Below, in pieces: positions 15,901-21,883 of a stretch of DNA of 31,652 nucleotides. This DNA is from Bacillota bacterium (GTDB lineage Bacteria; Bacillota; Clostridia; Christensenellales; UMGS416). The translations under genes and the position numbers were made by a program. A model generated the notes under the pieces. The model saw nothing but the letters and a program-made list of their open reading frames with translations. It was not told the DNA's origin and searched no databases. Within the stretch, counting starts at the first letter, position 1. Each line of letters begins with the position of its first letter. Location: contig JAEZSC010000180.1 of the NCBI GenBank assembly GCA_023422005.1, positions 1-31,652 of the forward strand, in the 5' to 3' direction.

Positions 15901-18116
15901 ATGGCTTCACCGCCTCGCTGGACACGACCTCCTTCACCATCGGCGGCGAGACGGTGAACATCACCGTGACCGCCACCAACACCAAGCAGCAGGGCAAGCT
16001 GACCGTAAACAAGATCGTCGATGGCCTCAACGTCACCGAGGATGAGCGGGCCCGCAGCTACGAGTTCAAGGTCATCGGCCCCGCGCCGGCCACCACCGAG
16101 TGGACGGTTTCCGCCACAGACGCTGCCGATGGCGAGTTGAACCTGCCCTACGGCGACTACACGATCCAGGAGATCAACGTTCCCGATGGCTTCACCGCTT
16201 CGCTGGACACGACCTCCTTCACCATCGGCGGTGAGACGGTGAACATCACCGTGACCGCCACCAATACCAAACACTCCCGCCGTGTCACCATCGACAAGGT
16301 CGTGACCGGCTTCAACCTCAGCGACGAGGAGAAGGCACAGGAATATGAGTTCAAGATCGTAGGTCCGGCCCCCGCCACCACCGAATGGATCATCCAGTCC
16401 ACCGATGGAACCAGCGGTTATCTGGATCTGCCCCTGGGCTCCTACACTGTGGAAGAGCTCAACGTGCCCGGCGACTTCGTGTCGCAGCTGAGCGCTACCG
16501 AGTTCACCATCGATGCCGAGACCGAGGCCATTTCCATCACGGCCACAAACACCAAGCAGCACGGCAGCCTGACGCTGACCAAAGCCGTGGAAGGCGCCAC
16601 CGAAAATGACACCGCCCAGTTCGAGTTCACGATCACCGGCCCCAACGGGTTCAGCCAGGTCGTGACGCTGGCCAACGGTGGGTCCCAGAAGCTGGACAAC
16701 CTGGTCTGGGGCGAATACACGATCACCGAAACCAATATACCCGCCGGCTACCAGTCATTGGACGGCGTGATCACCGCCATCGTCGGTGCGCAAACCCGCG
16801 ACGTTGCAGTGACCTACCACAACCGCAAACAGGCGATCCTCCACATCGTCAAGATTGACAGCGCGACCCGGTTGGGCGTGCAGGGCGTAACGTTGGAGAT
16901 CGTCAGGACGAACCAGGGCAATGTCCTTACCAGATTCCTTGCATCCGTCTTCGGCAGCGAGGACACATGGCAGGTGGTTACCGGGGCCGAGGGCACCGTG
17001 GATCTGCCTGATCTGGAACCCGGCGAATACAGGATAACGGAACTTTCCGCTCCTGCCGGCTATGTGGTGGACCCCACACCCAAGACCGTGACGCTGGAAG
17101 CCGGTGAGGAGGAGACCGTGGAGTTCGTCAACGAACCGCAGGGTTTCCTGAAGATCATCAAGACCGACGCAGACACCGGGGACGCGCTGGCCGGCGCGGA
17201 GTTCTCCCTGGCGGACAATGAGGACTTCACCGGCGCGATCACGCTGACAACCGCCGCCGACGGCACGGTGACCAGCGCGGCACTGGTGCCCGGCACGTGG
17301 TACGTACGGGAGGCCAAGGCCCCCGAGGGTTACGAGCTGGATGACACGGTGCGCACCGTAATGGTGGAGCTGGGCCAGACCGCCGAAGTGGCGCTGACCA
17401 ACGCGCTGAGCACCGGAGATCTGCAACTGCTCAAGGTCAGCGCGACGGATAACCTGCCGCTGGCAGACGCCGCCTTCAACATCTACTTTGACGAGGAGCT
17501 CACCGAGCTGGCCGCCTCCGGCGTCACCGATGCCAACGGCGAGCTCAACGTGAACGACCTGATCCCCGGCGTCTATTGGGTGCTGGAGACCAGGGCCCCG
17601 GAGAACTACATTCTCAACGAATTCGCAGTACCCGTGATCATCAATGCCAACGAACGCGCGGTGCTCACGCTGACCAATCAGCAGGACGAAACCGGAGGCT
17701 TTGAGGACGAGCTGGGACAGCTCAACGTGCTGAAGGTGGACGGCTATACCCAGAAGCCTCTGGCCAACGCCAAGTTCAACCTCTACAGCGACGAGTCGCG
17801 CAGAATCCTCGTGGCCAGTGGCGTCAGCGGCACGGATGGCATCATCGAGTTCAAGGATTTGAAGCCCGGTACCTACTATCTGGTGGAGACCTCGGCGCCA
17901 AAGTCCTACAAGCTCAACACCACCCCCATCGCTGTGGATGTGCCCGCCGGTGAGATCACCGAGCTGACCGTTACCAATGAACTCAACGACACCAAGGACT
18001 ATCAGACCGGCTCCATGGATTACAACATCCTGCTGGGCGGCGGCGCGGTGCTGCTGGTGGGTGCGGCGCTGGTCGTGTACACCCGCAGGCGCAAGGCAGC
18101 CGGCATGAGCCGTTAA
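12945..18116 (+). CDS. Giant repeat surface protein (DUF5979-like and SpaA/CnaB repeats)
   Basis: A 1723-residue exported protein. Residues 1-27 form a signal peptide (MNTTRK, hydrophobic core, VIAA). A unique region follows to about 160, then twelve beta-sandwich repeats of about 95 residues (161-1296), then four SpaA/CnaB-like domains starting near 1297, 1400, 1491 and 1591, then a membrane segment (about 1693-1711) and the RRRK tail. Each repeat has a Lys in the first strand (LTVNK), a Glu in YTIQE and an Asn in TATNTK, the triad that forms Lys-Asn isopeptide bonds in CnaB folds; that bonds form is inference. Before the membrane segment stands KDYQTGS rather than LPxTG, so it is either a variant sorting signal or a membrane-anchored stalk. 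TTGGAGG precedes the ATG by 9 nt. Its likely role is a stalk-like adhesin; ligand unknown. No sortase gene is near. Confidence 0.9.
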   Translation: MNTTRKVIAFLAIFLTVFGNTPVVIAAGESWSYPQQEFGQFPSTLGSMVGAKTPGNGGDSFSATMSSNMPVWEADQDQTTRDALSDPSPKYITVKGGAKFYLYKVNSNSDIQQISPAGSPKVFNITISGNTIYVENPGNDNQGQGISHIAVFFDKTQTPKGKLIVDKKLTGITVTSADKTRDFTFKVVGPAPATTVHTVTASHNTDGELILPYGDYTIEEINIPAGFTASLDKTSFTINKYNKTIKVTATNDKKYGKLILRKELAGLNLNSADSSREYTFNITGPNGYSKTGVKVVAGTDTVLEKLDYGEYTITETGLPAGFSSSIDKPTATIGSGDANTVIVTATNTKLHGTLTVDKVVTGPNVTDADKAFNYSFKVVGSAPATTEWTVTASNSVDGKLNLPYGDYTIQEINVPAGFSASLDKTSFTIGPNSVNIKVTATNTKQSGKLTVNKTVLGAFATDADKDYAFSFKVVGPAPATTEWMLSASHNQDGTLTLPYGDYTIQEINVPAGFSGSLDKTSFTIGGETVNVTVNANNIKLQGKLTVNKIVDGLNVTEDERARSYEFKVVGPAPATTEWTVSATDAADGELNLPYGDYTIQEINVPAGFSGSLDKTSFTIGGETVNVTVTATNTKLHGTLTVDKVVTGPNVTDADKAFSYSFKVVGPAPATSEWTVSATDATDGILNLPYGDYTIQEINVPAGFNASLDKTSFTIGGNTVNITVTATNTKQQGKLTVNKIVDGFNVTEDERARSYEFKVVGPAPATTEWTVSATDAADGELNLPYGDYTIQEINVPAGFSASLDKTSFTIGGETVNITVTATNTKLNGKLTVNKIVDGLNVTDDERARSYEFKVIGPAPATTEWTVSATDAADGELNLPYGDYTIQEINVPAGFNASLDTTSFTIGGETVNITVTATNTKLHGMLTVDKVVTGPNLTDADKAFNFSFKVVGPAPATSEWSVSASDSVDGMLNLPYGDYTIQEINVPDGFTASLDTTSFTIGGETVNITVTATNTKQQGKLTVNKIVDGLNVTEDERARSYEFKVIGPAPATTEWTVSATDAADGELNLPYGDYTIQEINVPDGFTASLDTTSFTIGGETVNITVTATNTKHSRRVTIDKVVTGFNLSDEEKAQEYEFKIVGPAPATTEWIIQSTDGTSGYLDLPLGSYTVEELNVPGDFVSQLSATEFTIDAETEAISITATNTKQHGSLTLTKAVEGATENDTAQFEFTITGPNGFSQVVTLANGGSQKLDNLVWGEYTITETNIPAGYQSLDGVITAIVGAQTRDVAVTYHNRKQAILHIVKIDSATRLGVQGVTLEIVRTNQGNVLTRFLASVFGSEDTWQVVTGAEGTVDLPDLEPGEYRITELSAPAGYVVDPTPKTVTLEAGEEETVEFVNEPQGFLKIIKTDADTGDALAGAEFSLADNEDFTGAITLTTAADGTVTSAALVPGTWYVREAKAPEGYELDDTVRTVMVELGQTAEVALTNALSTGDLQLLKVSATDNLPLADAAFNIYFDEELTELAASGVTDANGELNVNDLIPGVYWVLETRAPENYILNEFAVPVIINANERAVLTLTNQQDETGGFEDELGQLNVLKVDGYTQKPLANAKFNLYSDESRRILVASGVSGTDGIIEFKDLKPGTYYLVETSAPKSYKLNTTPIAVDVPAGEITELTVTNELNDTKDYQTGSMDYNILLGGGAVLLVGAALVVYTRRRKAAGMSR
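13425..16832 (+). repeat. Twelve-unit coding tandem repeat, period 285 bp
   Basis: Units begin at 13425, 13710, 13998, 14283, 14568, 14853, 15138, 15423, 15708, 15993, 16278 and 16563. The period is exactly 285 bp, except the second (288) and last (270). Units 3-10 are near-identical at DNA level over the core encoding LPYGDYTIQEINVP, while units 1, 2, 11 and 12 are diverged: old copies at the ends, homogenised copies in the middle. Confidence 0.93.
14568..16277 (+). repeat. Higher-order duplication (A-B-A)x2 inside the array
   Basis: Units 5-7 (14568-15422) and 8-10 (15423-16277) both follow the order A-B-A, where A carries NKIVDG and RARSYEFKV and B carries DKVVTGPN and DADKAF. Junction residues agree: the first A ends in KLH and B in KQQ in both blocks. 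Units 8-10 share SLDTTSF where units 3-7 have SLDKTSF. This implies one 855-bp duplication followed by spread of a point change. Confidence 0.75.
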
Positions 18117-18154
18117 CACCTACGCCAAGGGACCTGCCCATTAGCAGGCAAAGA

Positions 18155-18190
18155 GGGGAGCGCTCCGTATGGGGCGCTCTCCCCGTTTGT
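18155..18190 (+). terminator. Terminator after the surface-protein gene
   Basis: GGGGAGCGC (18155-18163) pairs with GCGCT..CCCC (18174-18184) with a 2-nt bulge, followed by GTTTGTT. A smaller CCTGC/GCAGG hairpin lies just before it (18133-18148). Confidence 0.65.
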
Positions 18191-18209
18191 TGGTGCATTT
18201 CCGTTTTGT

Positions 18210-18251
18210 GTGATTTTGGTCAAGGAAAGCAACCCTGAAATTGCGTATGAT
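18210..18251 (+). promoter_or_regulatory. CRP/FNR-type box and promoter of the first small paralog
   Basis: GTGAT-TTTG-GTCAA (18210-18223) and TATGAT (18246-18251), with a 22-bp interval against 23 at the surface-protein gene. Similarity to that promoter extends over the interval (ACCC, TTG) and through TATGATGCC. No -35 hexamer is seen, as expected for an activator-dependent promoter. Confidence 0.65.
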
Positions 18252-18315
18252 GCCGTTGAAAGCACCAAAACAATCAAGCTTCCATCACAGGAAAATCAAG
18301 AAAGCGGGTGAGACC

Positions 18316-18576
18316 ATGAATGACGAAACATCCGAAACCCAGGCCATCAGCTGTGAATCTCTGACCAAGGCCGATATGGCCCGCACAGAAGTGACCATGT
18401 GCTTCAATCTGTCCTCCCTGTCTGAGGCCACCGGCATGATTCCGACACCGCCGCTGGATGATGCCGATGTGGAAGGCTACGAGGCGCTCTTTTACCGCCC
18501 CCAGCAGGAGGCGGACAACGCCCGCAAGGCCGATTCGCCGCAGGAGCAGCAGGCCAGGAGCGGGTATACGCACTAA
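18316..18576 (+). CDS. Small protein of unknown family, paralog 1
   Basis: An 86-residue soluble protein I do not recognise. It has no signal peptide or membrane segment and is polar and acidic in the middle. The conserved core shared with the next gene runs from KADMA through CFNL, TGMIPTPPL, VEGYEALFYRPQQ to EADNARK and SPQEQ: 49 of 65 aligned residues are identical. One Cys (Cys29) lies in the shared CFNL motif. The ATG at 18316 is preceded by GGGTGAGA; the upstream in-frame ATG at 18241 falls within the promoter. It is read from a CRP/FNR-type promoter and closed by a strong terminator. It lies upstream of the encapsulin genes, but a functional tie is inference. Confidence 0.8.
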   Translation: MNDETSETQAISCESLTKADMARTEVTMCFNLSSLSEATGMIPTPPLDDADVEGYEALFYRPQQEADNARKADSPQEQQARSGYTH

Positions 18577-18591
18577 AATATAGAATTCCAT

Positions 18592-18626
18592 CGTGCCGGC
18601 GCAAGGACGCGCCGGCACGTTTCTTT
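18592..18626 (+). terminator. Strong terminator between the two small paralogs
   Basis: CGTGCCGGCGC (18592-18602) and GCGCCGGCACG (18609-18619) form a perfect 11-bp stem with a 6-nt loop, then TTTCTTT. It separates paralog 1 from paralog 2, so each needs its own promoter. Confidence 0.92.
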
Positions 18627-18637
18627 GCGGTGGACGA

Positions 18638-18679
18638 ATCCATCTTTTCAAGTATTTTATGGCTGCAACTGCATACGAT
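18638..18679 (+). promoter_or_regulatory. Decayed copy of the CRP/FNR-type promoter, for paralog 2
   Basis: The interval from the TTCAA half-site (18647-18651) to TACGAT (18674-18679) is 22 bp, identical to the promoter at 18210, and the 17 bases ending in the -10 match in 13 positions (CTGCAACTGCATACGAT). The left half-site has lost GTGAT. The promoter was evidently duplicated with the gene. Confidence 0.5.
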
Positions 18680-18705
18680 ATCCAAAACAAGAGCAGGTGA
18701 TAATC

Positions 18706-18960
18706 GTGGACAAAAAAACTCCCAACAGCATAGCCAAAGATTGTCCGCTGGGCAAGGCTGACATGGCCAGCACGGAGGATGCTCTCTGCTTCAATCTGGC
18801 ATCCACCACCGAGAGTACAGGCATGATCCCCACGCCGCCTCTGACCGACGCCGAGGTAGAGGGGTACCAATCGTTGTTCTATCGCCCCCAGCAGGAGGCG
18901 GACAACGCCCGCAAGTCCGACTCGCCGCAGGAGCAGAAGAACAAAGAGAACCGCCCGTAA
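18706..18960 (+). CDS. Small protein of unknown family, paralog 2
   Basis: An 84-residue protein, the tandem paralog of the preceding gene, with the same LCFNL, TGMIPTPPL and FYRPQQEADNARK blocks and similar length. The start is a GTG at 18706, with AGGTGA about 7 nt upstream; no ATG fits. The N-terminus (MDKKTPNSIAKDCP) and the last residues differ between copies, whereas the middle is under clear constraint. The conserved GMIPTPPL and YRPQQ stretches look like interaction surfaces rather than an enzyme site. EncFtn and encapsulin genes follow after 179 bp with their own promoter. Function is unknown. Confidence 0.8.
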   Translation: MDKKTPNSIAKDCPLGKADMASTEDALCFNLASTTESTGMIPTPPLTDAEVEGYQSLFYRPQQEADNARKSDSPQEQKNKENRP

Positions 18961-19063
18961 CTCCTTGGCGGGAGGGCCATCCCGAGCGACGCAGCCATTC
19001 GGCGGCGCTGGTTTCCTGCTGATATGGCAAAAAGAACTGTTATAAATTTGGTCGTATGCAACC

Positions 19064-19092
19064 TTGTTTTCTCCGTTGAAAAGTGCTATTCT
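19064..19092 (+). promoter_or_regulatory. Candidate promoter of the EncFtn-encapsulin operon
   Basis: TTGTTT (19064-19069), 17 bp, TATTCT (19087-19092). A dyad TGCTA-N4-TAGCA (19084-19097) overlaps the -10 and could be an operator for an iron or peroxide repressor; the regulator is unknown. Confidence 0.5.
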
Positions 19093-19139
19093 TAGCATAG
19101 GAAACTTTCAAACAATAAACGGAACAGGAGGCCACACCA

Positions 19140-19499
19140 ATGCCGAGTTTTCCCAATCCCTTTCAGGGCAACGTCAATCGCAAGCTTACCAAGGAAGAGC
19201 TGATCCAGGCCATCCGGCTGGACATCGCCGGCGAGTTGGAGGCCATATATGTCTACGACGCCCACGTACATGCCACCGACAATGAGCTGGCCAAGCGCGT
19301 GATCGGCGAGATCCGTGACGAGGAGAAGGCCCATGTGGGCGAGCTCTTCACGCTGCTCAAGGCGCTGGACCCCCAAGAGGCCGAGCATTTTGCTACCGGC
19401 GAGGGCGAGGTGCGTGAGGCCATGGAGGAGTTGGGCATCCTGCCAAAGGAAGCACCCAATGCCACCAAGGCCACCGTGGGCAGCCTGATCCAGGAGTAA
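19140..19499 (+). CDS. Encapsulated ferritin (EncFtn-like) cargo protein
   Basis: A 119-residue two-helix ferritin-like protein. Glu32 and Tyr39 (GELEAIYVYDAH) and Glu62-x-x-His65 (DEEKAH) reproduce the ferroxidase residues known from Rhodospirillum rubrum EncFtn, even in numbering. The C-terminus ATVGSLIQE is a classic encapsulin cargo-loading peptide (TVGSL core) behind a flexible linker, so the protein should be packaged in the shell encoded next door and oxidise Fe2+ for storage inside it. AGGAGG sits 9 nt before the ATG. It is followed by the encapsulin gene after 42 nt, the usual cargo-shell operon. Confidence 0.93.
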   Translation: MPSFPNPFQGNVNRKLTKEELIQAIRLDIAGELEAIYVYDAHVHATDNELAKRVIGEIRDEEKAHVGELFTLLKALDPQEAEHFATGEGEVREAMEELGILPKEAPNATKATVGSLIQE

Positions 19500-19541
19500 T
19501 TTCTCCGATACATGCATCCACCTATGAAGGGAGGAACAAAA

Positions 19542-20360
19542 ATGGATTATCTGGCTAGAGATACATCTTCACTGGACGCCGCGCTGTGGGCGCACATCGA
19601 CGAGACCGTCGTGACCGCCGCCAAGAAACTGCTGACCGGCCGGCGTTTTCTGAGCATTTATGGGCCGCTGGGCGCAGCTTCTGGTAGCGTGGCCATCGAC
19701 GACGCCGACGCTTTAACCGAGGTCGTCGCCGACGGCTTCGTGACCACCGCCGGCCGCCGCTATGCTGAGATTCCGCTGCTCTATGAGGATTTCTCGCTGC
19801 TCTCGCGGGATCTGATGGCTGCCGAACAGACCGGCCGCGCGCCGGACTTGACCGCCGCCGCCGCAGCCGCGCAGCAGTGCGCATTGCGCGAGGACAAGCT
19901 GATCTTTTATGGCAACCATACGCTGGGCATCGAAGGGCTGTTTACCGCTCCAGGTGTGGGCAAACGAAAGCGCGGCAACTGGGCCGAAGGAGAGACCGCC
20001 TTTGCCGACGTGGCCGGGGCCATCGCCCAGCTGGCCGAACAGGCCATCTATGGCAGCTATACCCTGGTGCTGAGCCCGGACATGCATCTGCAGCTGCAGC
20101 GCATCCAGCCCGGTACCGGCCTGCTGGAGATCGACCGGCTGGCCAAGCTAGTGGATGGCCGCATCTTCAAGACGCCGGCGCTGGCCAAGGGCTCTGCGGT
20201 GCTCTTGAGCGCTGAGCCCCGCAATGTAGACCTGGTCGTGGGGCAGGACCTTTCTACCGCCTATCTGGAGCTCAAGGACCTCAACCACAGCTTCCGGGTG
20301 CTGGAATCGGTGCTGCCGCGCATCAAGCGCAAGAGCGCCATCGTGGTGTTCGAAGGATAA
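19542..20360 (+). CDS. Encapsulin shell protein (HK97-fold, family 1)
   Basis: A 272-residue shell protein. The N-terminus MDYLARDTSSLDAALWAHIDETVV leads into GRRFLSIYGPLG, diagnostic of family 1 (linocin M18-like) encapsulins; later ALREDKLIFYGN, GIEGLF, GNWAEGETAFADVAGAI, GSYTLVLSPDMH and the C-terminal FRVLESVLPRI complete the HK97-type fold. Length fits a 60-subunit T=1 shell. The ATG is fixed by GGGAGG 6-9 nt upstream. With the preceding EncFtn it should form an iron-storage nanocompartment in the cytosol. A bidirectional terminator closes the operon. Confidence 0.96.
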   Translation: MDYLARDTSSLDAALWAHIDETVVTAAKKLLTGRRFLSIYGPLGAASGSVAIDDADALTEVVADGFVTTAGRRYAEIPLLYEDFSLLSRDLMAAEQTGRAPDLTAAAAAAQQCALREDKLIFYGNHTLGIEGLFTAPGVGKRKRGNWAEGETAFADVAGAIAQLAEQAIYGSYTLVLSPDMHLQLQRIQPGTGLLEIDRLAKLVDGRIFKTPALAKGSAVLLSAEPRNVDLVVGQDLSTAYLELKDLNHSFRVLESVLPRIKRKSAIVVFEG

Positions 20361-20372
20361 AGTTAATAAAAG

Positions 20373-20407
20373 GAAGGCTCGCCGGCTGGCGGGCCTTCTT
20401 GCATTTT
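20373..20407. terminator. Bidirectional terminator between encapsulin and the histidine kinase
   Basis: GAAGGCTCGCC (20373-20383) and GGCGGGCCTTC (20388-20398) form an 11-bp stem with loop GGCT. The plus strand continues TTGCATTTT and the minus strand CTTTTATT, so it can stop both convergent transcripts. Confidence 0.85.
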
Positions 20408-20420
20408 ACGGTTGTTTGGT

Positions 20421-21716
20421 CTATATCACATCAGAGAGTTCCATCTGGATTCTTTTATCGAGATCCATACCGCTTTTTCCAACCGATGGATTCATTTTTT
20501 CAATCTGCAGTACGGGGAGGTCTACAACGAATTCACTTCCAACGCCAACCGTGCTCTGAAAGGCAATGTTGCCTCCAAGCAACTCCACCATGGATTTTGT
20601 AAGTGCCAATCCAATGCCGCTCCCCTCGCTTACCCGTGTTAAGGTTGTGTTTACCTGGCGAAAGCGGTTGAATATCAGATGTTTTTTATCTTCCGGGATA
20701 CCCTCTCCGGTATCCTTGACGGTTATCCTGATGTTATCATTCTCAACAACGCAAACAACCTCTATTTTACCCCCCCGCAGGGTATGCTTGATTGAGTTTG
20801 ATAGGAGATTCAGGATTATCCGATCCAGAATGAACCCATCGATATACATCCACTTCTCTTTTGCTGAGCAATGAAACGCAAGTACAAGCCCTTTTTGCCT
20901 GGCATACAGCTCCGTGGATTTGACCAGCTTTCTAAGCCAATCCACGATGTTGTTCATTTCCCATGTTGGCTCCAGGAATCCGGCGTCCAACTTCGTAATG
21001 TCAATCAGGTTGGACACCAGTTTTGTCAATCGGTATGCGTTCTGTCTCATAATGACTAGATTTTTTACAATATCAGCCTTGTTGAATTTGTCATTGTCCA
21101 ATTTTTTATTAAGAAGATCGATTGCCAATAACAGAATAGACAATGGCGTCTTAAACTCATGTGATATGTTCGTGAAGTAGTCTGTGATATGCTTGTTCCT
21201 GTTCTCCAGTGTGTTGGCCAGGTCCCGCGATTGGACTTCTCGATTGCGGAGGATATTTTCCGCCAGCTTACGATCGGTAATATCTCTAAAGGTTGCTACA
21301 GTTCCGCAAAACTCGCCGCAGAGCCCATACATTCGTTTGACATAAACTTCTACCAGTATGTTTTGTCCATCTTGTCTGCGGGCCAGCAGTTCGCCTTCGT
21401 AGTATCCCTTTTCATCAAGCATCGCAATCAAGTTTTCCCAAGGGATGTTCAGGTTCATTTTTTCAAACAATACTTTGCTGTGGCGGCCAAGCACTTCACT
21501 CTCAGGCCACCCGGTAAGCTTCACAGCCATTGCGTTATAATATATGAGGGTTAAATTTTCATCAATGGCCAGAATGGCGTCATGCACGCAGGATAATAGG
21601 CTTTGATGGAAGTTGAGTCTATACTTGGTTTCATCGGGTTCTGCAATCATATTGGATTCCTGCTGCATTTCTTTCACCCAACACAGAGACTTCTGAAGAT
21701 GCCAATCCAACCGCAT
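20421..21716 (-). CDS. Cytosolic PAS-domain sensor histidine kinase (orphan)
   Basis: Up to 431 residues. A PAS domain (about 38-150: HDAILAIDENLTLIYYNAMAV, ending FRDITDRK) is followed by HisKA with phospho-acceptor His186 (NISHEFKTP) and HATPase_c with N-box LNLLSNSIKHT, G1 DTGEGIP, F-box FNRFRQ and G2 GSGIGLALTKS. There is no membrane segment, so it senses a cytosolic signal through the PAS fold. No response regulator is adjacent. The start is uncertain: ATG 21716 lacks a Shine-Dalgarno, whereas ATG 21650 has AGGA 7 nt upstream. The gene is visibly richer in A/T than its neighbours, suggesting acquisition by transfer. Confidence 0.93.
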   Translation of the reverse strand: MRLDWHLQKSLCWVKEMQQESNMIAEPDETKYRLNFHQSLLSCVHDAILAIDENLTLIYYNAMAVKLTGWPESEVLGRHSKVLFEKMNLNIPWENLIAMLDEKGYYEGELLARRQDGQNILVEVYVKRMYGLCGEFCGTVATFRDITDRKLAENILRNREVQSRDLANTLENRNKHITDYFTNISHEFKTPLSILLLAIDLLNKKLDNDKFNKADIVKNLVIMRQNAYRLTKLVSNLIDITKLDAGFLEPTWEMNNIVDWLRKLVKSTELYARQKGLVLAFHCSAKEKWMYIDGFILDRIILNLLSNSIKHTLRGGKIEVVCVVENDNIRITVKDTGEGIPEDKKHLIFNRFRQVNTTLTRVSEGSGIGLALTKSMVELLGGNIAFQSTVGVGSEFVVDLPVLQIEKMNPSVGKSGMDLDKRIQMELSDVI

Positions 21717-21745
21717 TGATTGATAAATTGTTTTATTTCAAGGGC

Positions 21746-21774
21746 ATTATATGACAGGTTTTAACAAAATTCAA
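21746..21774 (-). promoter_or_regulatory. Promoter of the histidine kinase gene
   Basis: On the minus strand TTGAAT (21774-21769), 17 bp, TATAAT (21751-21746), about 30 bp before ATG 21716. Confidence 0.7.
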
Positions 21775-21846
21775 TCTATAACGTGAAAATGTCCGCATGC
21801 TGCAGGTGCCCAAGCAATGTGCGGATGTGCCTTGCCGATACAACAG

Positions 21847-21872
21847 CGAGGGCGGCTGTTCAGCCGCCCTCG
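21847..21872 (-). terminator. Hairpin ending the ADP-ribosylglycohydrolase gene
   Basis: CGAGGGCGGCT and AGCCGCCCTCG form a perfect 11-bp stem with a 4-nt loop, 12 bp past the stop of the minus-strand gene. The T-tract is poor (CTGTTGT), so termination efficiency is uncertain. Confidence 0.6.
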
Positions 21873-21883
21873 TACCAATCCCT

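Noticed and set aside
15060..16562. A 500-residue repetitive open frame opposite the surface-protein repeats
   Set aside because: It arises because the 285-bp coding repeats lack stops in that frame; the signal peptide and anchor are on the plus strand only.
13425..16832. Regular direct repeats suggestive of a CRISPR or satellite array
   Set aside because: The period is 285 bp and fully coding, with no short spacers between identical repeats.
18961..19020. A GCCATCCCGAGCGACGCAGC stretch resembling the repeat at 27229
   Set aside because: The match is short and gapped; chance similarity in GC-rich DNA is as likely.
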